Assembly: GCA_047972265.1 (NCBI GenBank)
Contig: JBKEAM010000016.1
Location: 1-26,211 of the forward strand
Source: JAAYCI01 sp047972265
GTDB taxonomy: Bacteria > Bacillota > Clostridia > Oscillospirales > Ruminococcaceae
DNA length: 26,211 nucleotides
Reading direction: 5' to 3'
A program made the translations under genes and the position numbers. This document shows, piece by piece, positions 15,577 through 21,391 of this stretch (positions within the stretch are counted from its first letter, which is position 1; the number at the start of each line of letters is the position of its first letter). Below the pieces are notes generated by a model. The model was not told where the DNA came from, did no database searches, and saw only the letters and a program-made list of their open reading frames with translations.

Positions 15577-16797
15577 ATGGCCCTTATTGTGCAAAAATTT
15601 GGAGGATCTTCTGTTAAAGATACAGAGCGTATTTTTAATGTGGCGCGCATTGTGCAAAATACATTTAATGCGGGGAATGATGTAGTTGTGGTGGTATCGG
15701 CACAGGGAGATACCACAGATGAGCTGCTGGAAAAAGCAGCAGAAATAACGGCAAACCCCAGTGCAAGAGAAATGGATGTGCTTTTAAGCAGCGGAGAGCA
15801 AATGAGCATGTCTTTGCTTGCCATGGCGCTTCAATCTGTTGGGTGCCCGGCTGTAAGCCTTGCAGGCTGGCAGGCAGGATACGAAACCAACAGGGCATAC
15901 GGTAGCGCGCGTATACGCAAACTAACCACAGAGCGGGTAGAGGCTGAGCTTGGCAAACGCCGTGTGGTAATTATTGCGGGTTTTCAGGGGCTTAACCGCA
16001 ACGGAGATATTACAACCTTGGGGCGTGGAGGCTCGGACACAAGCGCAGTAGCGATAGCAGCTGCCTTGCACGCCGACAGGTGCCAGATATACACCGATGT
16101 AAAGGGCGTGTATACGGCAGACCCCCGCCTTGTACCTGGTGCGCAAAAGTTGGATGAAATCTCTTTTGACGAAATGCTGGAGCTTGCCACACTTGGCGCG
16201 CAGGTATTGAACAACCGCAGTGTAGAGCTGGCCAAAAAGTTTAACGTAGAGCTGGAAGTATTAAGCAGTTACGACCCGGTGCCGGGTACTATTGTTAGGG
16301 AGGTAAAGGATATGATGGAGGGTATGTTGATAAAAGGGGTTGCCAAAGATACCAATGTGGCAGCTATTTCGGTTTTGGATGTTCCGGATGTTCCGGGTAT
16401 TTCCTTCCGTATCTTTAGCCTTATGGGGCAAAAAGGCGTAAATGTTGATATTATTTTGCAGGCCAGTGGCCGCGATGGAAATAAAGACGTTATCTTTACT
16501 GTACCCGCAAGCGATGTAGATAAAGTAAAGCAAGAGATGAGCGAAAACATGAGCCGCATAGGCGGACGTGAAGTGCAGGTAGATACCAATGTAGCCAAGG
16601 TAAGTATTGTTGGCGCGGGTATGCAAAGCCACTCCGGCGTAGCAGCTAAAATGTTTGAAGCCTTGTACGAATCTGCTATCAACGTGCGTATGATTTCTAC
16701 CAGTGAAATTAAAATTTCGGTATTGATAAACCGCGAAGATGCGGACCGCGCCGTAACCGCTATTCATAGCGCTTTTTTTGACGATATTCCTTCTTGA
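15577..16797 (+). CDS. lysC: Aspartokinase, AK II type with nested beta subunit
   Basis: First enzyme of the aspartate family, 406 residues. The kinase domain runs to about 245 (IVQKFGGSSV at the start; TLGRGGSDTSAVAIAAAL; IYTDVKGVYTADPR), followed by two ACT domains (about 263-400). Size and layout match the alpha chain of Bacillus AK II, which pairs with a beta chain started inside the same gene. The same feature is visible here: AGGGAGGT at 16297-16304 and ATG codons at 16312 and 16315 (M246, M247). Translation of the whole gene starts from AAAGGAGGAA overlapping the end of thrB, so coupling is likely. Lysine control is probable by analogy with the Bacillus enzyme but cannot be read directly. 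Confidence 0.95.
   Translation: MALIVQKFGGSSVKDTERIFNVARIVQNTFNAGNDVVVVVSAQGDTTDELLEKAAEITANPSAREMDVLLSSGEQMSMSLLAMALQSVGCPAVSLAGWQAGYETNRAYGSARIRKLTTERVEAELGKRRVVIIAGFQGLNRNGDITTLGRGGSDTSAVAIAAALHADRCQIYTDVKGVYTADPRLVPGAQKLDEISFDEMLELATLGAQVLNNRSVELAKKFNVELEVLSSYDPVPGTIVREVKDMMEGMLIKGVAKDTNVAAISVLDVPDVPGISFRIFSLMGQKGVNVDIILQASGRDGNKDVIFTVPASDVDKVKQEMSENMSRIGGREVQVDTNVAKVSIVGAGMQSHSGVAAKMFEALYESAINVRMISTSEIKISVLINREDADRAVTAIHSAFFDDIPS
16312..16797 (+). CDS. Internal in-frame start: aspartokinase beta subunit
   Basis: An ideal ribosome binding site, AGGGAGGT, ends seven bases before the in-frame ATG at 16312 inside lysC. Translation from there gives about 161 residues made only of the two ACT domains, the same size as the B. 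subtilis AK II beta subunit. The known precedent is an alpha2-beta2 enzyme made from one gene with in-phase overlapping starts. The codons encoding VREVKD around the site do not require the strong ribosome sequence. Confidence 0.7.
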   Translation: MMEGMLIKGVAKDTNVAAISVLDVPDVPGISFRIFSLMGQKGVNVDIILQASGRDGNKDVIFTVPASDVDKVKQEMSENMSRIGGREVQVDTNVAKVSIVGAGMQSHSGVAAKMFEALYESAINVRMISTSEIKISVLINREDADRAVTAIHSAFFDDIPS

Positions 16798-16834
16798 AAA
16801 TAGGTTTACGAAATATATAAGCCATTATATCTAT

Positions 16835-16878
16835 AATAAAAATCAAGCATGAGCATAAGCCCATGCTTGATTTTTATT
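16835..16878. terminator. Bidirectional terminator between lysC and the M23 frame
   Basis: A 17-bp stem (16835-16851 with 16862-16878) with a 10-base loop and A/T tracts on both sides. Its right edge touches the stop codon of the converging M23 frame. Confidence 0.88.
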
Positions 16879-17632
16879 ATTTATTTAACCAATTTGGGGT
16901 GAAATAATCGGGAAATGTAATATAGTCTAAAGGTTCAACCCTTTCACCATTTATTTTAACTTCAAAATGCAAATGTCGTCCAAAGGAGTTTCCGGAATTG
17001 CCAATAATTGCAATTTCGGCACCGGCCTCTACAACGTCGTTAACCTCAACTAATGTTTCTCTGCACTGCGCGTATAGTGTTGAGAATCCATCTCCATGGT
17101 CAATTTCTACACAATATCCATACAGGCCTTGCCACCCAGAATAAGTTACGGTGCCGGCTCTTGAAGCCAAAATCACAGAATTTTCAGGAGCGGAGATGTC
17201 AAGACCAAAATGATTTAACGAGTAGCCCCGTGCGCTGTAGTGAACATCCGGAAGGGGGAAAACCCAGCCATTTTCATCTATAGAAATCGAAGTATTTTCA
17301 TCTTCAATTACAGAGCTTACCGGCAGAGAAGAAGAAACACTAGTGGAAGAAGTGGGAAACGACAAAGAAGAAAGACTAATAGTGCTTTGCGCAGAAGATG
17401 AACCGGCGGCAATACTGCAACCAATCATAAGGCCCAAGGTAAGCACAAGACATAGTGCAACTGCGCCTGCCGCTTTTGTAAACCGATGCGGAGAGGAAGG
17501 ATGTAGCAGAATTTGCAGACGGGCTTTTAGGCGTTTTGCAGCGGGGGAAAGGCGCTTACTGTATAGGGGAGATTGTTGCCCGCAAAAGAAAGCAGAAGCC
17601 CGGCATAATATTTTCTTTCTGCGGTATTGCAT
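16877..17632 (-). CDS. M23/LytM peptidase domain, probable frameshifted C-terminal half of the M56 protein
   Basis: A 251-codon frame: about 50 residues that read like the end of an M56 cytoplasmic loop (SPLYSKRLSPAAKRLKARL), a membrane helix (53-72), a Ser-rich linker, and an extracellular LytM-type domain (about 122-245). Metal ligands are present: HFGLD (H141, D145) and HLH (H220, H222). The conserved His of the usual YAH motif is Q189 (codon CAG at 17066-17068), so hydrolase activity is doubtful. The nominal ATG at 17632 lies inside the M56 gene with no ribosome site, and no better start exists, so independent translation is unlikely. A one-base change or -1 shift around 17566-17587 would fuse it to the M56 frame, giving an M56-M23 protein. 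Confidence 0.75.
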   Translation of the reverse strand: MQYRRKKILCRASAFFCGQQSPLYSKRLSPAAKRLKARLQILLHPSSPHRFTKAAGAVALCLVLTLGLMIGCSIAAGSSSAQSTISLSSLSFPTSSTSVSSSLPVSSVIEDENTSISIDENGWVFPLPDVHYSARGYSLNHFGLDISAPENSVILASRAGTVTYSGWQGLYGYCVEIDHGDGFSTLYAQCRETLVEVNDVVEAGAEIAIIGNSGNSFGRHLHFEVKINGERVEPLDYITFPDYFTPNWLNK

Positions 17633-18435
17633 CTTTTAAGTAGCCGCTCATCACAGGTTGCTTCCATTGCTTTTTCAAAATCTATTTTTAAAAGATAAAC
17701 AAGCGGGTTAAACCAGTGCAAAGCAGTAATAAAAAGAACCAAAACTTTCGCCCATAAGTCGTGGTGTTTAAGGTGCAGCAATTCATGCCGCAATGCCAGG
17801 TTAAGGTCTTTGTCAGAAAGGGCTTGTTTTGGCAAAATAATTTGTGGCCGTGCAAACCCTATTAAAACGGGGCAGGAGACAAATGCACTTTGCCTCAATT
17901 GGGGCGTACGCTTTATCCCGTATTTATCGCACAGGGCACTAAGCATGGCTGACGCCGCCGTATTTTTGCAGGGGGCAACAGAACGCTTAACATTAAAACA
18001 AAATGCTAGGTAGGTGGCGCAGTAATACACATTTAGCGCCAAAACGCCTATAAAATAAATAAATGCCAAAATAAACGGAAGATATGAAGCAAAAGAAGAA
18101 AAAGAGAAAGCGGGAGAAACAGCATATGAGCCAGCCGAAGCGGCGTGAAATGCCTGCCCAACTGTATAAGCAGGTGCGGTGGGCATAACGTTTTTAAATG
18201 TGGTGTTTACCACAGAGGGGCTGGCAGCGCCGCCCGCGGAGGCCAAGAGTAAAGAGAAAAAAGAAAGTAACAGGGGAAACGGGATAATAAATGCCACCGC
18301 AGATAAAAGCAGAGAGCGTTTATAAAAGCTTGCCTGCTGTTTTTTTATAAGTGGACGCAGTAAAAGAAAAAGCAGATATAAAACGCTGCCGGCAATGCTG
18401 GCGGGCAGTATTAAGGCAAAAAAAGCTTCACGCAT
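17527..18435 (-). CDS. M56-family (BlaR1-like) membrane metalloprotease, N-terminal part
   Basis: Membrane protease of the BlaR1/MecR1 type, which normally cleaves the partner repressor when its outer domain senses a signal. Hydrophobic helices lie at about 7-29, 41-65 and 117-140, with a hydrophobic stretch near 230-248. The zinc site is HELLH (217-221) with the third ligand in EATCDE (258-263), so the protease part looks intact. The frame then runs into a stop at residue 302 (QNA), right where family members continue to a last helix and a sensor domain; that continuation is found in the overlapping M23 frame, one base off. The start overlaps the repressor gene by 8 bases and has GGAGG at 9 bases, so the two are coupled. 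Confidence 0.85.
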   Translation of the reverse strand: MREAFFALILPASIAGSVLYLLFLLLRPLIKKQQASFYKRSLLLSAVAFIIPFPLLLSFFSLLLASAGGAASPSVVNTTFKNVMPTAPAYTVGQAFHAASAGSYAVSPAFSFSSFASYLPFILAFIYFIGVLALNVYYCATYLAFCFNVKRSVAPCKNTAASAMLSALCDKYGIKRTPQLRQSAFVSCPVLIGFARPQIILPKQALSDKDLNLALRHELLHLKHHDLWAKVLVLFITALHWFNPLVYLLKIDFEKAMEATCDERLLKRCNTAERKYYAGLLLSFAGNNLPYTVSAFPPLQNA

Positions 18436-18805
18436 CAGGGGTGTCCTCCTGTTCTGTCAGCCATTGTTTCAACTCTTCTAAGTCGGTTGCACTCATTCCA
18501 TTATTGTTTACCAAAGCAGCCAAAAAGTTTTTTGCGCTGCCGCCATACATCTCATTTAAAAAGGTTTTTCCTTCTCCGGCTTTATACTCGGCTTCTGAAA
18601 TAAGGGGAGAGTAAAGGTTTGCTTTGCCTTCTTTTTGGTTGCTAAGCATGCCTTTTGCAACCAAACGGCTTAAAAAAGTAAGCAGCGTGGTTGCTTTCCA
18701 GCCTTTTTGGGATGTTAACTGGGCCAATCGACTGCTTTTCATTGGGCCGTGTGCCCAAAAAAAGCGCATGATATACAGTTCGGCTTCCGAGAGTGTAAAT
18801 TCCAT
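18428..18805 (-). CDS. BlaI/MecI/CopY-family repressor
   Basis: A winged-helix repressor of 125 residues. It begins FTLSEAELYIMRFFWAHG, the family hallmark, then SSRLAQLTSQKGWKATTLLTFLSRLVAKGML for the recognition helix and KEGKANLYSPLIS for the wing. The C-terminal helical part dimerises and, in this family, holds the site cut by the M56 partner. The longer frame to 18838 is rejected because AAGGAAGG lies seven bases before the ATG at 18805. The promoter upstream (TTGACA, 17 bases, TAGATT) is overlapped by a TACA/TGTA dyad, the kind of site this family binds, so autorepression is likely. It overlaps the M56 start. Confidence 0.93.
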   Translation of the reverse strand: MEFTLSEAELYIMRFFWAHGPMKSSRLAQLTSQKGWKATTLLTFLSRLVAKGMLSNQKEGKANLYSPLISEAEYKAGEGKTFLNEMYGGSAKNFLAALVNNNGMSATDLEELKQWLTEQEDTPDA

Positions 18806-18844
18806 AACGCGGCCTTCCTTTCGATAAACAAAATCCAATGCGGG

Positions 18845-18862
18845 ACATTTTAACTAAAATGT
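18845..18862. promoter_or_regulatory. Inverted repeat in the repressor leader
   Basis: ACATTTTAACTAAAATGT: 8-base perfect arms around AC, inside the transcribed leader of the repressor gene. It carries ACA and TGT ends like the other dyads but with a wider center; it may be an accessory operator or a weak RNA hairpin. Confidence 0.35.
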
Positions 18863-18887
18863 GCTTGAATTGCCTTTAACAAAAAAC

Positions 18888-18916
18888 AATCTACATAATG
18901 TAGAATAAAATGTCAA
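18888..18916 (-). promoter_or_regulatory. Promoter of the BlaI-M56-M23 operon
   Basis: Minus strand: a perfect TTGACA (18911-18916), 17 bases, TAGATT (18888-18893). The spacer and -10 are covered by the 15-base dyad at 18890-18904. Confidence 0.7.
18890..18904. promoter_or_regulatory. BlaI-type operator dyad (TACA/TGTA)
   Basis: TCTACATAATGTAGA has two 7-base arms mirrored around one base. BlaI and MecI are known to bind TACA/TGTA half-sites. It covers the -10 and part of the spacer of the repressor's own promoter. Confidence 0.7.
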
Positions 18917-18921
18917 GCAGG

Positions 18922-18930
18922 TACATTGTA
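18922..18930. promoter_or_regulatory. Second TACA/TGTA dyad
   Basis: TACATTGTA, a perfect 9-base palindrome with one central base, lies just upstream of the TTGACA box, so its center is 29 bases from the center of the first dyad. A second repressor dimer could bind here. Confidence 0.45.
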
Positions 18931-18952
18931 AGTTTCCTTTTTATCAATACTA

Positions 18953-19000
18953 TGTTCATATATTTTGTGGTTTATACGTGTTTTGTTCATATATTTTGTG
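18953..19000. repeat. Two 17-bp direct repeats upstream of the VanY-like gene
   Basis: TGTTCATATATTTTGTG occurs exactly at 18953-18969 and again at 18984-19000, a period of 31 bases or about three helical turns. The second copy ends 7 bases before the -35 of the VanY-like gene, a usual place for an activator. Confidence 0.8.
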
Positions 19001-19007
19001 TGAATGC

Positions 19008-19036
19008 TTGTATATAATCCCATAAAACGTTATAAT
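19008..19036 (+). promoter_or_regulatory. Promoter of the VanY-like gene
   Basis: TTGTAT (19008-19013), 17 bases, perfect TATAAT (19031-19036), about 71 bases before the start codon. It fires away from the BlaI promoter. Confidence 0.65.
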
Positions 19037-19106
19037 AACTAACAGAATATAACCATCAGGGACACTATTTGCTTGATAAAATCGGAAGCATTTTGAGGTG
19101 AGCAGT

Positions 19107-20039
19107 ATGCCTACAGGTGATTACAGAAACCGTCCGCCCGTGCAGGATCCGCACTATTCGGACGGCAATGGCCGTAAGAGGCCTAAAAACAAAGAGCGCA
19201 ACGGTGTGCAGTTAGGCATGATGCTGGGCGCTTTTGTTCTGGCTGTTATTTTGCTGGTGGTTTGTGTTGTAATGATTTTTCAGGCCATCTTTACCAAAAG
19301 TGATCCTGCTACAAGTGGCGGGCAAAGCGGCAGCGGCATTACTTCGGGTTCACTTGCGCCATCCTCTACACCTTCGGGGGCTTTGGCAGGCGATCCAAAC
19401 GACCCGCTTTTGCTGATAGTAAGTGACGCTTTTCCGGCAGACGGCAGCTTAGCCAGAAGCAGTTCAGAGCTTTCGGGCATTACCGTAAAGGGTACTGTGT
19501 ATTATGTAGACAGCCGTATTTATGATGATTTTACGCGTATGTTGGCAGATTGCAATGTAGTTTCGGGGCATACACTGGTGCTTACCTCCGGTTATCGCAG
19601 CTATAATTATCAAAGCGAGAGGTACAACTACTATTACACCAACTATAAAATACAAGGGTTAGACGAAGCAACGGCCCAGTCCCGCGCGCGGGAAGAATAT
19701 TTGCCAGGGGGACGCTCGGAAAATCAGACGGGCTTTGCGGTAGACCTTGCCACTGCAACCCTGCCTAAAAACAGCCAGGCTTTTGCCGAAACGTCCGAGT
19801 ACCAGTGGTTAATTGCCAATGCGCAAAACTATGGGTTTATTTTGCGCTATGCACAAGATACCGAGGCCATTACCGGCATGCCTTACCAGCCGTTCCACTT
19901 CCGTTATGTGGGCGTCGAAAATGCCCAGGCTATTGTAGCGGCGGGCGTTACCTTAGAGGAATATGTTGGCAAGGCACCATGGCAGCTAGAGCAGCAGGCG
20001 GCTTCGCAGTCGGAGGTTGAAAGTGCCGCAAGTGCGTAG
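19107..20039 (+). CDS. VanY/M15B-like D,D-carboxypeptidase homologue, probably inactive
   Basis: A 310-residue protein: basic cytoplasmic start, one membrane helix (about 37-60), a Ser/Gly linker, and an outer M15B domain (about 105-290). The domain shows LTSGYRSYNYQ, GRSENQTGFAVDL and PYQPFHFRYVG. In active VanY proteins these last two read SEHQTGLAVD and YEPWHFRYVG. Here the first zinc-ligand His is N206 and the catalytic Glu is Q261, while D213 and H264 remain, so cleavage of D-Ala-D-Ala is unlikely; ligand binding might persist. ATG 19107 is preferred because GAGGTGA lies five bases before it and covers the GTG at 19098. It is divergent from the BlaI-M56-M23 genes, with a strong promoter and direct repeats upstream. 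Confidence 0.88.
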   Translation: MPTGDYRNRPPVQDPHYSDGNGRKRPKNKERNGVQLGMMLGAFVLAVILLVVCVVMIFQAIFTKSDPATSGGQSGSGITSGSLAPSSTPSGALAGDPNDPLLLIVSDAFPADGSLARSSSELSGITVKGTVYYVDSRIYDDFTRMLADCNVVSGHTLVLTSGYRSYNYQSERYNYYYTNYKIQGLDEATAQSRAREEYLPGGRSENQTGFAVDLATATLPKNSQAFAETSEYQWLIANAQNYGFILRYAQDTEAITGMPYQPFHFRYVGVENAQAIVAAGVTLEEYVGKAPWQLEQQAASQSEVESAASA

Positions 20040-20065
20040 GCCTGTACAAAAATAGTAAATTCCAT

Positions 20066-20095
20066 CGCAAAGCCGCCTTTAGGGGCGGCTTTGCG
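20066..20095 (+). terminator. Strong hairpin after the VanY-like gene
   Basis: A perfect 12-bp GC-rich stem (20066-20077 with 20084-20095), six-base loop. No T run follows (GGATTA), so it may be a weak or factor-aided terminator, or protect the mRNA 3' end. The next gene starts 31 bases later on the same strand. Confidence 0.6.
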
Positions 20096-20125
20096 GGATT
20101 AAATAATAAAACAAAGGAAAATAAG

Positions 20126-21391
20126 ATGAATCGGATTTTAATAGCACCCGGTGCCCATGTAACTACCGTGCCGGGCGAGCGTTTTAAACGTTGTAAAATT
20201 GCAGTACATTTAATAGTGCCCAGTAAAAAAGAAGAAGCAACGGCTTTGGCATTGCTTCCGCATTTATTAGAGCGCCGCTGTAAAGAAATTCCAAATGCTA
20301 TGCAGCTTTCGAGAAAGTTGTTTTCTCTTTATGATGCAGAGCTTTCTACCGATAGCTACGTAGCGGGAGAAAATCGCATTGTAACAGTTGCTATGGGTGG
20401 CCTTAAAAGCAAATATGCCCTTGCGGGGGAGGATTTGGAGGCGGAGTACACCCATCTGCTGTCTCAAATACTTTTTGCGCCCCAGCTTAATGGCGAGGCT
20501 TTTGAGCAGGAGGACCTTGGCATTGAAAAACAAAAGCATGAGGATTATTTGAAAAGCGAGCGCAACGATAAACGCACTTATGTGCTGCGTCAGGCAAGGC
20601 GCAAGCTGTTTGGCACATCTGCTATGGGGATAGAATCCAGTGGATATCTGGAGGATATTGCATCCATTGCCCCGCAGGAGATGTATAAGGTTTGGCAAAA
20701 ACTATTGCAGCAGGCCACGGTAGAAGTGATTGCCGTTGGTACCGATGGAGCCGCGGCAGGGCGTATTTTGGCCGAGGAATTGGCTAAAATAGAGCGCAAT
20801 CTGCCCGAAATGAAAACTCCCCGCGCGCCTTTGGCAAAAGAGAGGCAAACATTTGCCGAGCCAATGGAAACAGAACAGGGCAAGCTATGTCTTTTGTATA
20901 CATCCGGCCAATTGCCCGATGTGCGTACAAGTGTGGTTATGCGCATGGCCAGCGCGCTATTGGGCGGCTTGCCTACCAGCCGCTTGTTTATGCATGTGCG
21001 TGAAGAGCAAAGCCTTTGCTATTACTGCGCTGCCACCTACAGCCCCTTTACTGGGGTGCTTAGCATCGATTCGGGCGTAGAGCATGAGCAATGCCAGCGC
21101 GCCGCAAAAGCAATACGGCACGAACTTGATGTAATGCAAAAAGAACCGGTAAGCGAAGAAGAAATGCTAAATGCCAAAAAGGCGATGAAAAGCGCTTTTA
21201 TTTCTGCCGCCGATACGCCAGACTTTTTGTCATCTTGGGTTTTTAACGAACGCCTGCGCGGAACAGATCTTTCTTTAGAAGAATTTTTAGACTTGATTGA
21301 GTCTGTAACAGCAGAAGAAGTGCAGCTTGCACTCTCTAATTTTACAGAAGCAGTTGAGTATGCCATTACCAGAAAGGAGGCAGCAGAATGA
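20126..21391 (+). CDS. ymfF: M16-like peptidase-fold protein YmfF (inactive partner)
   Basis: A 421-residue cytoplasmic protein with the two-lobed M16 fold. The zinc motif HxxEH of active partners is degenerate: H46-L-L-E49-R50, so the second His is Arg and it should not cleave by itself. In B. subtilis and many Firmicutes a pair of such genes, ymfF and ymfH, sits together; databases name the pair as associated with EF-P 5-aminopentanol modification, but the chemistry is not clear. The start has AAAGGAAAA. Its end overlaps the start of the ymfH homologue by four bases (ATGA), which supports a heteromeric complex like other M16 pairs. Confidence 0.88.
   Translation: MNRILIAPGAHVTTVPGERFKRCKIAVHLIVPSKKEEATALALLPHLLERRCKEIPNAMQLSRKLFSLYDAELSTDSYVAGENRIVTVAMGGLKSKYALAGEDLEAEYTHLLSQILFAPQLNGEAFEQEDLGIEKQKHEDYLKSERNDKRTYVLRQARRKLFGTSAMGIESSGYLEDIASIAPQEMYKVWQKLLQQATVEVIAVGTDGAAAGRILAEELAKIERNLPEMKTPRAPLAKERQTFAEPMETEQGKLCLLYTSGQLPDVRTSVVMRMASALLGGLPTSRLFMHVREEQSLCYYCAATYSPFTGVLSIDSGVEHEQCQRAAKAIRHELDVMQKEPVSEEEMLNAKKAMKSAFISAADTPDFLSSWVFNERLRGTDLSLEEFLDLIESVTAEEVQLALSNFTEAVEYAITRKEAAE

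Noticed and set aside
15225..15824. 199-codon minus-strand frame across the thrB-lysC junction
   Set aside because: It is antisense to two conserved genes, has no ribosome site and resembles no protein.
16877..17632. M23 protein as a lipoprotein (LMIGC near residue 71 as lipobox)
   Set aside because: Met at the -3 position is atypical, the Cys is far from the N-terminus, and the helix is better read as the last membrane helix of an M56 protein.
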